Notes: generated from the letters alone by a model not told the origin. A stretch of DNA of 64,000 nt from Bacteroidales bacterium (GCA_021738565.1 JAIPBT010000022.1:1-64000), one strand, 5' to 3'; positions 1 through 8,202 are shown, counted from the stretch's first letter. A program made the numbers and translations.

Positions 1-1358
1 TCATCGCGGAAGCCGTGCAGAAGATCAGGGAGGGAGAAGTGGAACCTTCGCGGGTCACGAAGTCGGTGCTGGTGATTGATGAAGCCCAGGACATGCACCC
101 CGACGAATTTGCACTGGTGGAGCTTCTCCTGGAGATGAATACTGAAATGCGGGTCATTGCTGTCGGGGATGATGATCAGAACATATACGAGTTCAGGGGA
201 TCCGATTCAAAATTTTTACGTGCACTGGCGCAGCAGGAGGGAGCAAGGCAGTTCGAGCTGGTGGAGAATTTCAGGAGCAGGCCCAACCTGGTAACCTTCA
301 CCAATATTTTTGCCAGGCGCATTGAAATCCGCATGAAATCAACGGAAATCATTTCCCGCCACAGGGAAAATGGTGCGATCAGGGTGTTCCGGTATCAATC
401 AGGGAATTTAGAGGTGCCGGTGGTAAACCGGGTAATATATGCTGAATTATCGGGCACTACCGCTGTGCTGACAAAGACAAACAACGAAGCTTTGCAGGTT
501 GCAGGACTGCTGAAGAGAAAGGGGATGCCCGTGCGGCTGATCCAGGGCAACGACCATTTCAGTCTGCTGAAGCTCCGGGAGTCGAGGTATGTATTTGAGT
601 TATTGGGGAAGGACGTCGAGCGCCGGACCGTTTCAGATGATCAGCTGGAGGAAGTGTGGCGGAAGCTGCGCGACCGTTTCGGCAGCACCGTGCCCGCTGA
701 GCTGATCGGCAGGGCCATTAAAACATTCCAGGAGCTGCATCCGAAAGTGAAATACCGCTCCGACCTGGAAATTTTCATCGGGGAGTCCGCCATGGAAGAC
801 TTCATCGAATCCGGCCGAGACACCATCCTCGTCTCCACCATGCACAAAGCCAAGGGCAGGGAATTCGACAATGTATACCTGGTGCTGGATGGTTTTGTGC
901 CCGATGACGATCCAAAGAGAAGGTTGTTATATGTAGCTATGACCCGCGCGAAGTCCATTTTGGAGATCCATTACAACGGAGAATACCTTGACGGCATCCG
1001 GGCCGAAAATGTTGAGAAGGTTGAAGACAACACCACCTACGCTTCGCCCGATGAGATCGCCTTCCAGCTAACCCACAAACACGTGCAGCTCGGCTATTTT
1101 GGATACGTAGAACATCGCGTCCGGCGCCTCAAAACAGACGATCCGCTGAAAATCAACGAAGAAGGATGTCAGAATCAATCAGGCGACCAGGTCCTGAAAT
1201 TCTCCGCCCACATGCGAGAGGAAATCCAGAAACTACAGCAACTCAGTTATAGCCCGGCCACCGCGAAAGTGACCTTCCTGGTCTATTGGTACGAAGAAGA
1301 AAAAGGTAAGGAAGTGCTGGTGGTGCTGCCGGAAATTACTTTTTTGAAGACGCCTTAA
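1..1358 (+). CDS. UvrD/REP-type superfamily 1 helicase, C-terminal part (5' end outside the window)
   Basis: The frame is open to the left edge (codons start at base 3), so the gene begins upstream. Visible SF1 motifs in order: Walker B VLVIDEAQD, motif III VGDDDQNIYEFRG, motif IV around ENFRSRPNL, motif V STMHKAKGREFD, and motif VI LLYVAMTRAK. This is an ATP-driven 3'-5' DNA translocase half. After motif VI come about 125 residues ending in EITFLKTP. I associate such tails with long Bacteroidota helicases that carry a RecQ-type N-terminal half, but that half is not visible here. The last ~400 bases recur in decayed form at 6151-6552. Base composition is clearly richer in GC than the genes that follow. 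Family call is firm; the exact full-length architecture is inferred. Confidence 0.85.
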   Translation, partial: IAEAVQKIREGEVEPSRVTKSVLVIDEAQDMHPDEFALVELLLEMNTEMRVIAVGDDDQNIYEFRGSDSKFLRALAQQEGARQFELVENFRSRPNLVTFTNIFARRIEIRMKSTEIISRHRENGAIRVFRYQSGNLEVPVVNRVIYAELSGTTAVLTKTNNEALQVAGLLKRKGMPVRLIQGNDHFSLLKLRESRYVFELLGKDVERRTVSDDQLEEVWRKLRDRFGSTVPAELIGRAIKTFQELHPKVKYRSDLEIFIGESAMEDFIESGRDTILVSTMHKAKGREFDNVYLVLDGFVPDDDPKRRLLYVAMTRAKSILEIHYNGEYLDGIRAENVEKVEDNTTYASPDEIAFQLTHKHVQLGYFGYVEHRVRRLKTDDPLKINEEGCQNQSGDQVLKFSAHMREEIQKLQQLSYSPATAKVTFLVYWYEEEKGKEVLVVLPEITFLKTP

Positions 1359-1555
1359 TGCAGTTAATTTTCCTTAACTTTATTCAGCAAGCCATACAGA
1401 TGAATTTGATCCGAATGATTCCAAAAAGCACAGCAGATTTTTTTTGGATAATTCATTAAAAAAACAGTCAAAAGCTAATAAATCAGTATAGCAGTGTTTA
1501 CATAAATATATTTAGGTGAATTTAAAGAGACGATGAAAAAGTGTAAATTTGGAAT

Positions 1556-2107
1556 ATGAAAGAATCGACAATATATTCGATAGGGCACGGCAACAAAGAA
1601 ATTGAGGACTTTATTAAAGAAGTCAAATCATTTGAAATCCATTTTCTGCTTGACATTAGGTCAAAACCATTTTCGAAGTGGAATCCTCAGTTTAATCAAA
1701 GCGAATTGAAGTTGAAGCTTGAAGAAAATGGAATAAAATATGTATTCGTTGGAGATGCTTTAGGAGGACTTCCCGAAGATAGAAGTTGTTATGACTATGA
1801 TGGCAAGGTTGTGTATGACTTGATTAAAGATAAAGATTTCTTTAAAAAAGGGCTTGAAAGATTAACTTCCGCAAATGAAAAACACATCAGGCTTGTCATT
1901 ATGTGTAGTGAATCAAAGCCAGAAGAATGTCACAGAAGTAAACTTATTGGTCAAGAATTACTGAAAGAGAGAATATCCATAAAACATATTATTTCTGATA
2001 AATTAGTAAAATCACAAGAAGTGGTGATGGCAGAATTAACAAAAGGAAAAGGGACTGTTGACTTGTTTGGAAATACAGTTGGGTTTACATCTAGAAAATC
2101 ATATTAA
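1556..2107 (+). CDS. DUF488-family protein, first of a tandem pair
   Basis: 183 residues with the DUF488 hallmarks: N-terminal IYSIGHGN, then LLDIRSKPFS, and a C-terminal CSESKPEECHRSKL block whose Cys and His-Arg are typical of the family. The biochemical role of DUF488 is not established; the fold and conserved Cys suggest a small catalytic or nucleic-acid-linked domain. A candidate -7 element TAAATTTG lies at 1544-1551, only five bases before the ATG, so the transcript may be almost leaderless. The gene is followed after one base by a second DUF488 gene and then a dual-OB-like gene, forming a compact operon. Strongly AT-rich compared with the helicase gene to the left, which suggests a separate origin. 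Confidence 0.85.
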   Translation: MKESTIYSIGHGNKEIEDFIKEVKSFEIHFLLDIRSKPFSKWNPQFNQSELKLKLEENGIKYVFVGDALGGLPEDRSCYDYDGKVVYDLIKDKDFFKKGLERLTSANEKHIRLVIMCSESKPEECHRSKLIGQELLKERISIKHIISDKLVKSQEVVMAELTKGKGTVDLFGNTVGFTSRKSY

Positions 2108-2108
2108 A

Positions 2109-2585
2109 ATGGAATTTTTTACAATAGGAGTATACAATTCCACTGAACAAGAGTATTTTAAAAAGCTAACTGATAATAGCATTGATACATTCTGCGATAT
2201 TCGTCAACGAAGAGGAGTTAGAGGTTCAAAATATGCTTTTGTAAACAGTAATCGTTTACAAGCAAGACTCAATGAACTAGATATTAAATACGGTCACATT
2301 ATTGACCTTGCCCCCACTTCCGAAATTCGTGAACTTCAAAAAGAAGCGGATGTACAACAAGGGGAATTGAAGCGGGATAGAAATAAACTTGGGGAGGTAT
2401 TTATTCTTGCTTATAAGAACAGGATTTTAAGCAAATTTAATTTTGATAATTTCTTAGAAAAACTAGAAAACGTAAGCGCAAATCGAGTGGTTTTGTTTTG
2501 TGTAGAAGAAAAGCCAGAGGCATGTCACAGGTCAATAGTAACTGATAAGCTTCAGCAACTTGGCTATAAAATTACACACCTATGA
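2109..2585 (+). CDS. DUF488-family protein, second of a tandem pair
   Basis: About 158 residues starting MEFFTIGVYNST. I chose the ATG at 2109 because it aligns with the family N-terminus and follows the upstream stop by one base; a longer frame opens at 2058 inside the upstream gene. It keeps DIRQRRGVRG near residue 35 and the C-terminal FCVEEKPEACHRS block. It differs from the first copy in its middle section (a charged stretch around KEADVQQGELKRD), so the pair is divergent and not a recent duplication. Its stop overlaps the start of the next gene by four bases (ATGA), indicating translational coupling. Function unknown. Confidence 0.82.
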   Translation: MEFFTIGVYNSTEQEYFKKLTDNSIDTFCDIRQRRGVRGSKYAFVNSNRLQARLNELDIKYGHIIDLAPTSEIRELQKEADVQQGELKRDRNKLGEVFILAYKNRILSKFNFDNFLEKLENVSANRVVLFCVEEKPEACHRSIVTDKLQQLGYKITHL

Positions 2586-3214
2586 AAGAGATAGTATTAA
2601 TTCTTTCCAAAACGCAAATGAACGATGGTCATGTTTGTGTTGGAGGATTGACCTTACAAGGAAGATATTTACGACTTCTTGATGAGCAAGGAAATAATCA
2701 GCCAAACAATACAGATTTGGCTCCAAAACAAGTTTGGGAAATTGAATTTGACGAACGCCCGCATAACACTCCGCCACATGTTGAAGATATTTTAGTATAT
2801 GATAGAATACGAAAGGGAAGTCTCAAGAATGAAATAACTATAAAGGATTTTATCGAGAAGCGAAATATTCCCATTTGGAGAGGTCACCCAGATGAACTTT
2901 TCGACAAGTTAATTCAATGGACACCAAGTGGTAGCGGTTACATTGACAGAGAAGGAGGAATCCCTACACATAGCGTTGGATTTTGGATAAGTGATAGAGA
3001 TTTAAAAAGAAAGGATTTTAAGGGAATTAGATATCAATATCCATCTAATATTGGTTGGAGAAGTTTAAAATTTAAAGGGTTAGAGAATCCTGTAGATACG
3101 ATCCCAGCAGGAACATTAATTAGAGTCTGTCAATAGAGTATAAAATGTTGATAATTAAAGGAATGTTGTCTTTTAAAGGTTCATGATTGTATGTAAATTT
3201 AATAAAAAAAGCAT

Positions 3215-4546
3215 ATGAGAGCCTTTGAAGATTTTAAGATAAAGTTCGAGAAGCCTGACTGGTCAAGGAATCCAGAGTTTGCCTTAATAGATACCATACT
3301 TGAAAAGCACCCACATCTTGTAGCACTTTTAGAAGAGGATATTACCAGGGGGCAAGGCACAGGGGTATTTGGCAGAAAAGATACTCCCAGCGTTGAACAA
3401 ATTGTACGAGCAGCGATATACAAAGAGTTAAAGGGTCTTGATTACAGGCAGTTAGAGTATGATCAGACCGATTCAAGAATCTGTGCATTGTTTATAAAGA
3501 TCGATGAACTACGTCCATACAGTTTTCAAATGTATCAGAAATACATATCTAAAATTACTCCTGATAAATTACAAAGGATAATTTTTGAATTGAACAAATT
3601 GGCCATTGAGGCTGGCATCGAGGATCTAAAAAGTATCCGGCAAGATAGCACAGTTGTTGAAACCAATATCCATCATCCCACCAATAATTCATTGCTATGG
3701 GACTGTATAAAAGAGTCTTACAGGCTACTTGAGCATTTAAAAGAAGAAATCGATGGGTTATCATATCAGGATTACAGAGTTCAGGCTAAAAAAACCTATT
3801 ATAAGATAAATAACACGAAAGGAGATAAGCGCAAGAATTTGTTTGTCAATCAATTGACCTTGTTTATTAAAACTATCAACCAGGTATCGAATGTGATAAA
3901 AAAAAAGCTACCATTAAGCATTAGTGCATTTGCGATAATAGGGTTATTAGAAAAGCATCTGGAAGTGATGAAGTTAGTTTATGACATGGCTTATACCAAA
4001 GAGATCAAAGGGGAAAAAGTCCCTAACGAAGAAAAGATATTTTCTATTTACGAACGGCATACCGATATAATTGTAAAAGGTAGCCGAGATGTAAAATTTG
4101 GACATAAGGTAGACTTGATAAGTGGCAGAAGCAACCTGATCATGCACTGTAATGTAGTGCGCGGCAATCCGTCAGATAGTAAGTTATTTGCTCCGGCACT
4201 GGATTCAATAATAGAAGATTATGGAATCGTTCCTCGTGATTGTGCCACGGATGGAGGCTATGCTTCTTTGTCTAATCAAGCACATGCAATTGAAAAGGGG
4301 GTGGTAAATATTGTGTTCAACAAAATAGTTGGCAGCCTGCAAAACATATCAAGCAGCAAGAATATGGAAACCAGGCTCAAAAAGTGGCGCAGTGGGGCCG
4401 AAGCGATAATATCAAATATAAAACGCGGCTTTAATCTGGCTCGTTGCACCTGGAAAGGATGGAGAAATTTTGTATCAAAAGTACTATGGAGTGTAATCGC
4501 ATACAATATCAGGGTTATGACTGCTCATGTAGTAAAACTGGTGTAG
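3215..4546 (+). CDS. DDE transposase of the insertion sequence (ISNCY/IS1182-like group)
   Basis: 443 residues, intact. The N-terminal half resembles the helical DNA-binding part of IS1182/ISNCY-type transposases (RAAIYKELKGLDYRQLEYD). The DDE core begins at IRQDSTVVETNIHHPTNNSLL, with the first Asp in RQDST. The second acidic position is in CATDGGYAS and a final helix lies near RLKKWRSGAEAIISNIKRGF. It cuts and joins DNA at the element ends. The frame is undamaged and the terminal repeats are present, so the element could still be active. I prefer the ISNCY-type assignment from the VETNIHHPT signature, but a search of an IS database would settle this. Confidence 0.88.
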   Translation: MRAFEDFKIKFEKPDWSRNPEFALIDTILEKHPHLVALLEEDITRGQGTGVFGRKDTPSVEQIVRAAIYKELKGLDYRQLEYDQTDSRICALFIKIDELRPYSFQMYQKYISKITPDKLQRIIFELNKLAIEAGIEDLKSIRQDSTVVETNIHHPTNNSLLWDCIKESYRLLEHLKEEIDGLSYQDYRVQAKKTYYKINNTKGDKRKNLFVNQLTLFIKTINQVSNVIKKKLPLSISAFAIIGLLEKHLEVMKLVYDMAYTKEIKGEKVPNEEKIFSIYERHTDIIVKGSRDVKFGHKVDLISGRSNLIMHCNVVRGNPSDSKLFAPALDSIIEDYGIVPRDCATDGGYASLSNQAHAIEKGVVNIVFNKIVGSLQNISSSKNMETRLKKWRSGAEAIISNIKRGFNLARCTWKGWRNFVSKVLWSVIAYNIRVMTAHVVKLV

Positions 4547-4743
4547 CAAAATCAGCCCCAGAAAACCATATACAGGTATATGGTAAGGGAAAAGCATGCT
4601 TAAAATATTAAAAATGAAGGTAATACTAACGCTGAAACAGAAAAATATTAAAAATGCCGAATAGAATCGAAGAATTATAAAGATTGATTCTAAAAAATTT
4701 CTCGAATTGAAAAATCGGTGAGAAAAAATTACAATTTTTCTCG
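4546..4743. other. Non-coding right arm of the insertion sequence
   Basis: About 200 AT-rich bases between the transposase stop and the right terminal repeat. A hairpin can form from ATACAGGTATATG-type repeats near 4567-4583, and AAAAATATTAAAAATG recurs twice between 4600 and 4660. No gene is seen. Confidence 0.4.
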
Positions 4744-4888
4744 ACTTTATAGACAAACTCTAATTAGAGTGTCATTAGCAAGGTGGAAAGCATTTGATGT
4801 AGAGGAACAACCAAAATGTTGGTTGCAACTTTCTGGCTGGTATGACTTAGGAAAGCACTCAGATGAATTGGATGATTTACCATTTTGA

Positions 4889-5156
4889 ATTACCTCCCAG
4901 GTGAACGTCCACATCATTGCAGCGGCTAACAAGGACTTGGCTGCTATATGCGGGCAGGGAATTTTCGGCGAAACCTATTTTACCGGATTGCGGTAAAAGA
5001 ACTTCGGTTGCTGAAGCTGGCATCGCGCAAAACCTTTTGCTTAGTTTAGTTCTTGAATTATTAAAGTAAATGTATCAGTTTATAAGTTGTGGCCCCCATT
5101 TTTATTGTCAGCTTAGGTAATAGAATACGAACAAATTATTTTATCCTCTATTTGGT
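4889..5156. other. Intergenic stretch with a strong hairpin
   Basis: No gene is visible. A perfect 8-base-pair stem TTTTACCG/CGGTAAAA with loop GATTG lies at 4978-4998, followed by a smaller CTTC/GAAG hairpin near 5010-5025. The segment starts just after the interrupted dual-OB-like gene and has a GCGGCTAACAAGG start that recalls the structured spacers after gene cassettes in Bacteroidota. I cannot identify paired integron core sites, so I leave it as an unclassified structured spacer. Confidence 0.35.
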
Positions 5157-5427
5157 ATGAGGTTCGGAGAAAAGTTCGGAGTAAGTTAGGAGAAAAGTTA
5201 GGGGGAAAACTGGTGATTGAAGACGATTACGGAAGAATTACGGAAGAAATACGGAAGAAATCGTTGTTTGGATTTTCCTGGAACCGGAAATCACCATGGA
5301 AGAAATCGCACAGAGAATAAATAAAAGTCAAAGCACAGTTGAAAAAACCATAAAAAAATTACGAGAAGATGATATATTGGAAAGAGTTGGATCAACAAAA
5401 GCTGGATACTGGAAAATAAATGTTTGA
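5157..5427 (+). pseudogene. Remnant of an HTH-ended ATP-binding regulator (AlbA_2/RecG-like family), only the C-terminus left
   Basis: A short frame at 5157 reads M-R-F-G-E-K-F-G-V-S and stops. A shifted frame from 5221 to 5427 then reads KNYGRNTEEIVVWIF, EEIAQRINKSQSTVEKTIKKL and ERVGSTKAGYWKINV. That is the usual end of Bacteroidota ATP-binding regulators with AlbA_2 and HATPase domains: EKFGEKFG repeats, then a winged helix-turn-helix closing with GYWK. The upstream domains are gone and the frame is broken, so this is a relic. An intact-looking sub-frame from the ATG at 5296 codes for only 43 residues. Confidence 0.6.
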
Positions 5428-5444
5428 GAAAGAGACGGTAGAAT

Positions 5445-6104
5445 ATGATCCAACATTCAGAAGATAAAAAACTGAATCTGTTCAAAAGTCTCTTTAAAGG
5501 CAGGGAGGATGTCTTTGCGAGGCGCTGGGAAAAAGGAAATAAACGCGGGTACATGCCTGCTTATGATTATGATCCTTACATGTACCGACTCCATGCAATG
5601 AAGGGAGGCACTTTCAAAAATTACCAAGACAAAAGATACCTTCCGCTAACTGATCAGCAGGTGCAAAAGCATCTGAACGGTGAACAGTTTATTGGCATCT
5701 ATCCATTACTGCCGGACAACACTTCCTGGTTTATCGCAGCAGACTTTGACAAAGTAAACTGGGTTGAAAACTGCCGAACGCTTATCAACGTTTGTACAGA
5801 AAAAGAGATTCCCGCATACATGGAAAGGTCGCGCTCAGGTGAAGGAGGTCACGTGTGGGTCTTTTTTGACAAACCTTACCCTGCCAGCAGAAGCTACATA
5901 TATTTGAATGTCAATAAAAACAAGCAACTACTCAGGCAAAAACTAAAGTCAATAGACCAGGACTTAAATGTCATCAGAAATCAAGGCAGGCAAGCTTTTC
6001 TTGAAGAGCAGCGCGAAAATTTCAGCCGACTGATCCATGACTATACCGATGAAAGAAAGGGATTTATCGTTTGGAAAGACAAATTGGAAGAAAGACTATT
6101 GTAA
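5445..6104 (+). pseudogene. Truncated TOTE-type archaeo-eukaryotic primase, N-terminal piece joined to an unrelated tail
   Basis: Residues 1 to about 145 match the primase module of TOTE conflict systems. They begin LFKSLFKGREDVFARRWE, followed by the metal-binding AADFDK (Asp-x-Asp) and YMERSRSGEGGHVWVFFDKP, whose His is expected in the active site. After PASRS the similarity stops. The final ~70 residues are charged and helical (KNKQLLRQKLKSIDQDLN) and look like the end of another protein. TOTE proteins are normally much longer, with helicase and nuclease parts, so I read this as a deletion fusion. The frame is open and it may be expressed, but full function is unlikely. It sits directly before the decayed helicase 3' end. 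Confidence 0.6.
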
Positions 6105-6150
6105 ATTGACTGGCCCTTAGGTAAAGACGATCGTGGCAGCATTTCGGAAC

Positions 6151-6552
6151 AAATCTATCCTGGAGATCCATTACAACGGAGAGTACCTTGACAGTATCTA
6201 GGCCGAAAACGTTGAGAAGGTTGAAGACAACACTTTCTACATTGCACCCAATGAGATCGCCTTACAGTTGACCCACAAGCATGTGCAATTGGGCTATTTT
6301 GGATGCGTAGAACACCGCGTCCGGCGCCTCAAGACAGACGATCCGCTAAAACTGAACGAACAAGGATGTCAGAACCAGGCCGGCGACCGGGTCCTGAAAT
6401 TCTCCGCCCACATGAAAGAGGAAATTCAGAAACTCCAGCAACTCGGTAACGCACCAGCCTCCGCAAAAGTAGCCTTCCTGGTGTATTGGTATTACGAGGA
6501 GCAGGATAAGGAAGTGCTGATTGTATTACCGGAGGTTACATTTTTGAAGTAG
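6151..6552 (+). pseudogene. Second, decayed copy of the helicase 3' end
   Basis: This stretch aligns without a break to 951-1358, offset by 5200 bases at the start and about 5194 at the end. The encoded residues are largely the same, for example THKHVQLGYFG and KFSAHMKEEIQKLQQL. It holds an in-frame TAG at about 6199, where the first copy has CGG, and has no start region. It ends EVTFLK-stop, two residues earlier than the first copy. An open frame from 6268 gives 94 residues but has no evident start signal. The pair brackets the 4.8 kb AT-rich islet between them. Confidence 0.85.
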
Positions 6553-6770
6553 GAATAAATCTAGTTGTAATAGCCGTTACTTAATCTTCGGGCGATTTTT
6601 TGTGATATTATTTGGGTTACAGAGGATAAAACTGTTTCTTCCAGCAAGGCCATCAACTCCTGTTTCAAAAAATGACAATTGTATATTTCAATTAAAATTA
6701 CCCAGGTATTTCAGATCAATACCTTATTTTAAATGCATTTATTGTGTATTTTGTGTTTTTTTGCAGTACT

Positions 6771-7229
6771 TCACTCATTCCCTTGCTCCATCACTGATTC
6801 GATGAGCATCCTGACGAAATTCATCTGAAAATGAAGTTTTGCAACTTTCCTGCGTAACAGCAGATACATGCTGTAGCTTCCAATGCTGATCATAAGGAAT
6901 ACTGCTGCAGGCAGGAGCGCCTGCATTGCAAGGATGATGATAACGGGGATAAGCAGCATGCAGGCAATCACCTGGAAGACCAGTGCCCATGAGAACCGGA
7001 TATGAATACTTTCAAGGGTCCATTCACGATTCCAGTAAAGGAATTCCCGATAGGCTTCGTTGGTCTCCCGTTCTCCCAGTGCATCCATATACTGTTGACG
7101 GGATTTACGCCCGGTCCACTGAAATTTGCGGCTGTGACGATGCCTTAACCCATTGAATTCAAAATCGCCTATGACGAAGATTATATTCTCCGGGAAGTAA
7201 CGCAGGAAAAAGATAAGTTCGTTCAGCAT
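6771..7229 (-). CDS. Unknown two-helix membrane protein (family A, copy 1)
   Basis: About 152 residues. I chose the ATG at 7229 (MLNELIFFLRYFPEN) because it aligns with the start of the paralogue at 16681-17151 (MLEQIIFLVRFFPHN); an earlier ATG at 7253 is possible. The N-terminal ~85 residues look soluble. Two hydrophobic segments follow near residues 78-100 and 104-123, then a basic LLRRKVAKLHFQMNF tail. The paralogue shares EQIHIRFSYAL versus ESIHIRFSWAL and the RK(R)VAxLH motif. No named domain is recognised. Upstream at 7268-7303 lies a degraded version of the shared operator with the correct spacing to a -7 element, so this gene may belong to the same regulon. Confidence 0.7.
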   Translation of the reverse strand: MLNELIFFLRYFPENIIFVIGDFEFNGLRHRHSRKFQWTGRKSRQQYMDALGERETNEAYREFLYWNREWTLESIHIRFSWALVFQVIACMLLIPVIIILAMQALLPAAVFLMISIGSYSMYLLLRRKVAKLHFQMNFVRMLIESVMEQGNE

Positions 7230-7267
7230 AATATGTGGTATTATATTTAACAACCGGAATACAATAG

Positions 7268-7303
7268 CAGGTATAACCTTTCAGTCCGCAACCTATCTTC
7301 AGA
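7268..7303 (-). promoter_or_regulatory. Degenerate copy of the shared operator, before family A copy 1
   Basis: On the minus strand: TTCAGA-like bases (7 before), N7, then an intact TGCGGA half (7285-7290), N9, then TATACCTG (7268-7275) as a -7 element. Only one half-site is exact; the other matches at 4 of 6 positions. The half-site and both spacings agree with the six full copies, which is the reason to report it. Confidence 0.45.
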
Positions 7304-7325
7304 CTTGCGGGTAAAATATGCCTCA

Positions 7326-7700
7326 TCAGTTCTTTTGTAGCTGTTCATCGAATATATACAGATCAGCCATGTAAATAAGGTCATTCCCTTCTTTTTTTAA
7401 CTTATTGTATGCCAATGGTATCCAGTCTCTGTTGGATATATGGCAGTGCTGCCAATCGTATAATTCAAAACCACAGGCTTTGGCTCCCCTTGCATGAATA
7501 GAAAGAACTCCGATGCCGTGATGCAAAATTCTTTGTAGAAGAATTTCGAATTCGTTTTCACTGAAGAACTTATTCAAAGGGTAACTTAGGTTGCTGTTGA
7601 CCTGGATGGGATTCAAGCCGCCGAACAAATTTCTTTCAAGGTAGTCTGGCCAAAAATCGTATGCAACATCAATGCTTTGCAAAGGTCCGGATTCTCTCAT
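7326..7700 (-). CDS. Unknown protein, related to the C-terminus of the 44.0-44.9 kb protein (family B, short form)
   Basis: 124 residues from the ATG at 7700 (MRESGPLQS). A longer frame opens with TTG at 7742, but that codon lies upstream of the -7 element TATTTTTG at 7727-7734 and overlaps the operator edge, so the internal ATG is preferred. Residues 32-110 align with the end of the protein at 44048-44929. Shared features are LFGGL/LFCGL, a helix ending HHGIGVLSIHARG/DLGIGVLGLHGKP, then WQH/EWH and FDEQ/VPEE near the ends. Function unknown. It is transcribed away from the operator at 7743-7763. Confidence 0.68.
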   Translation of the reverse strand: MRESGPLQSIDVAYDFWPDYLERNLFGGLNPIQVNSNLSYPLNKFFSENEFEILLQRILHHGIGVLSIHARGAKACGFELYDWQHCHISNRDWIPLAYNKLKKEGNDLIYMADLYIFDEQLQKN

Positions 7701-7726
7701 ATAATTAGTATTTTTGGGATATGGTA

Positions 7727-7763
7727 CAAAAATACAGTACAACTCCGCAGACTAAATGCGGAG
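7727..7763 (-). promoter_or_regulatory. Shared operator A with minus-strand promoter
   Basis: Palindrome CTCCGCA-GACTAAA-TGCGGAG at 7743-7763. On the minus strand, nine bases separate the inner hexamer from TATTTTTG (7727-7734), driving the gene ending at 7326. On the plus side no -7 element sits at the same spacing; the nearest candidate, TATCTTTA, is at 7799-7806 before the gene at 7853. Confidence 0.8.
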
Positions 7764-7852
7764 CTGAAAAATCAAGTATTTAATGTTACACGATCCTTTA
7801 TCTTTACACTGAAATACAGGCGGTTTTAAATTGCAACTAAAATCTATACAAT

Positions 7853-8134
7853 ATGGCAACAGATAAAAAATCATTTGTCAGGGGATTGGATCCGAAAACT
7901 GCCATAAACCTTGGCATCCAGCGATCGGCCAGGGAATGGCTTGATAATATGGGAATTGAATTCAGTCTGGAAAAGATCCTTGTATCAAAAGATGAAAGCG
8001 GCAACGGAATTGTCGAAGTTCAAATCGAGGATGATATGAATGCTGCGATCCGTCGCATGAATCCCGATTTTCAGTCCGGATTGAACGCAACCGTGAAGAT
8101 CGTATTTAGCTTTCCTGAAAAACAGAACTCCTGA
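7853..8134 (+). CDS. Small unknown protein, 93 residues
   Basis: Starts MATDKKSFVRGLDPKTAI and ends SFPEKQNS. It is predicted to be soluble and alpha/beta, with a central amphipathic strand pattern (NGIVEVQIEDDM) and no membrane segment or metal motif. No family is recognised. A possible promoter TATCTTTA lies at 7799-7806, with the operator at 7743-7763 upstream of it. Operator B begins ten bases after its stop, so the next gene has its own promoter. The frame has ordinary codon use for the region and a clean start, so I consider it real. Confidence 0.6.
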   Translation: MATDKKSFVRGLDPKTAINLGIQRSAREWLDNMGIEFSLEKILVSKDESGNGIVEVQIEDDMNAAIRRMNPDFQSGLNATVKIVFSFPEKQNS

Positions 8135-8143
8135 AAAATCTAC

Positions 8144-8179
8144 TCCGCAAATAGAATGCGGTGTTATGCCCTTTCTTTG
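8144..8179 (+). promoter_or_regulatory. Shared operator B, before the transglutaminase-like gene
   Basis: TCCGCA (8144-8149), N7 AATAGAA, TGCGGT (8157-8162), N9, then TTTCTTTG (8172-8179), a -7 element with one mismatch to TAnnTTTG. The start codon of the downstream gene follows at 8203. Confidence 0.78.
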
Positions 8180-8202
8180 TATCGTCATCAATCGTCCGGC
8201 AT

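Larger units (their letters stand above)
3122..4761 (+). mobile_element. Complete insertion sequence, about 1.64 kb, with terminal inverted repeats and AATT target duplication
   Basis: The left end AGAGTCTGTCAATAGAGT (3122-3139) and the reverse complement of the right end, AGAGTTTGTCTATAAAGT (from 4744-4761), match at 15 of 18 positions. The flanking AATT at 3118-3121 and 4762-4765 is a 4-base duplication; because the site is palindromic, a 6-base TAATTA is also possible, and a 10-base shared stretch TAATTAGAGT spans each junction. The element carries one transposase gene. It lies inside the dual-OB-like gene, whose reading frame is restored when the element and one target copy are removed. 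Element limits are therefore well supported; the IS family name is less certain. Confidence 0.85.
2582..4888 (+). pseudogene. Dual-OB-like protein gene, interrupted near its 3' end by an insertion sequence
   Basis: The 5' part (2582-3121) encodes about 180 residues beginning MKEIVLILSKTQM and reaching GTLIRV, where an insertion sequence places a premature stop (V-C-Q-stop). The natural 3' end lies on the other side of the element: from 4763 the same frame resumes I-R-V-S-L-A-R-W and continues for 38 further residues (LQLSGWYDLGKHSDELDDLPF) to the TGA at 4886-4888. Joining the parts restores a ~222-residue protein resembling dual-OB-fold domain proteins, which are found next to DUF488 genes and in predicted conflict loci. 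The product made today would lack its last 38 residues and is probably impaired. The domain name is from memory of the family; the interruption is read directly. Confidence 0.78.

Noticed and set aside
4889-5156. Integron attC site
   Set aside because: A hairpin and a GGCTAAC start are seen, but I could not pair the core sites or find an integrase, so it is only described as a structured spacer.
6602-6805. 67-codon frame after the helicase remnant
   Set aside because: No start signal, no recognisable composition of a coding region, and the end runs into the oppositely oriented membrane protein gene.
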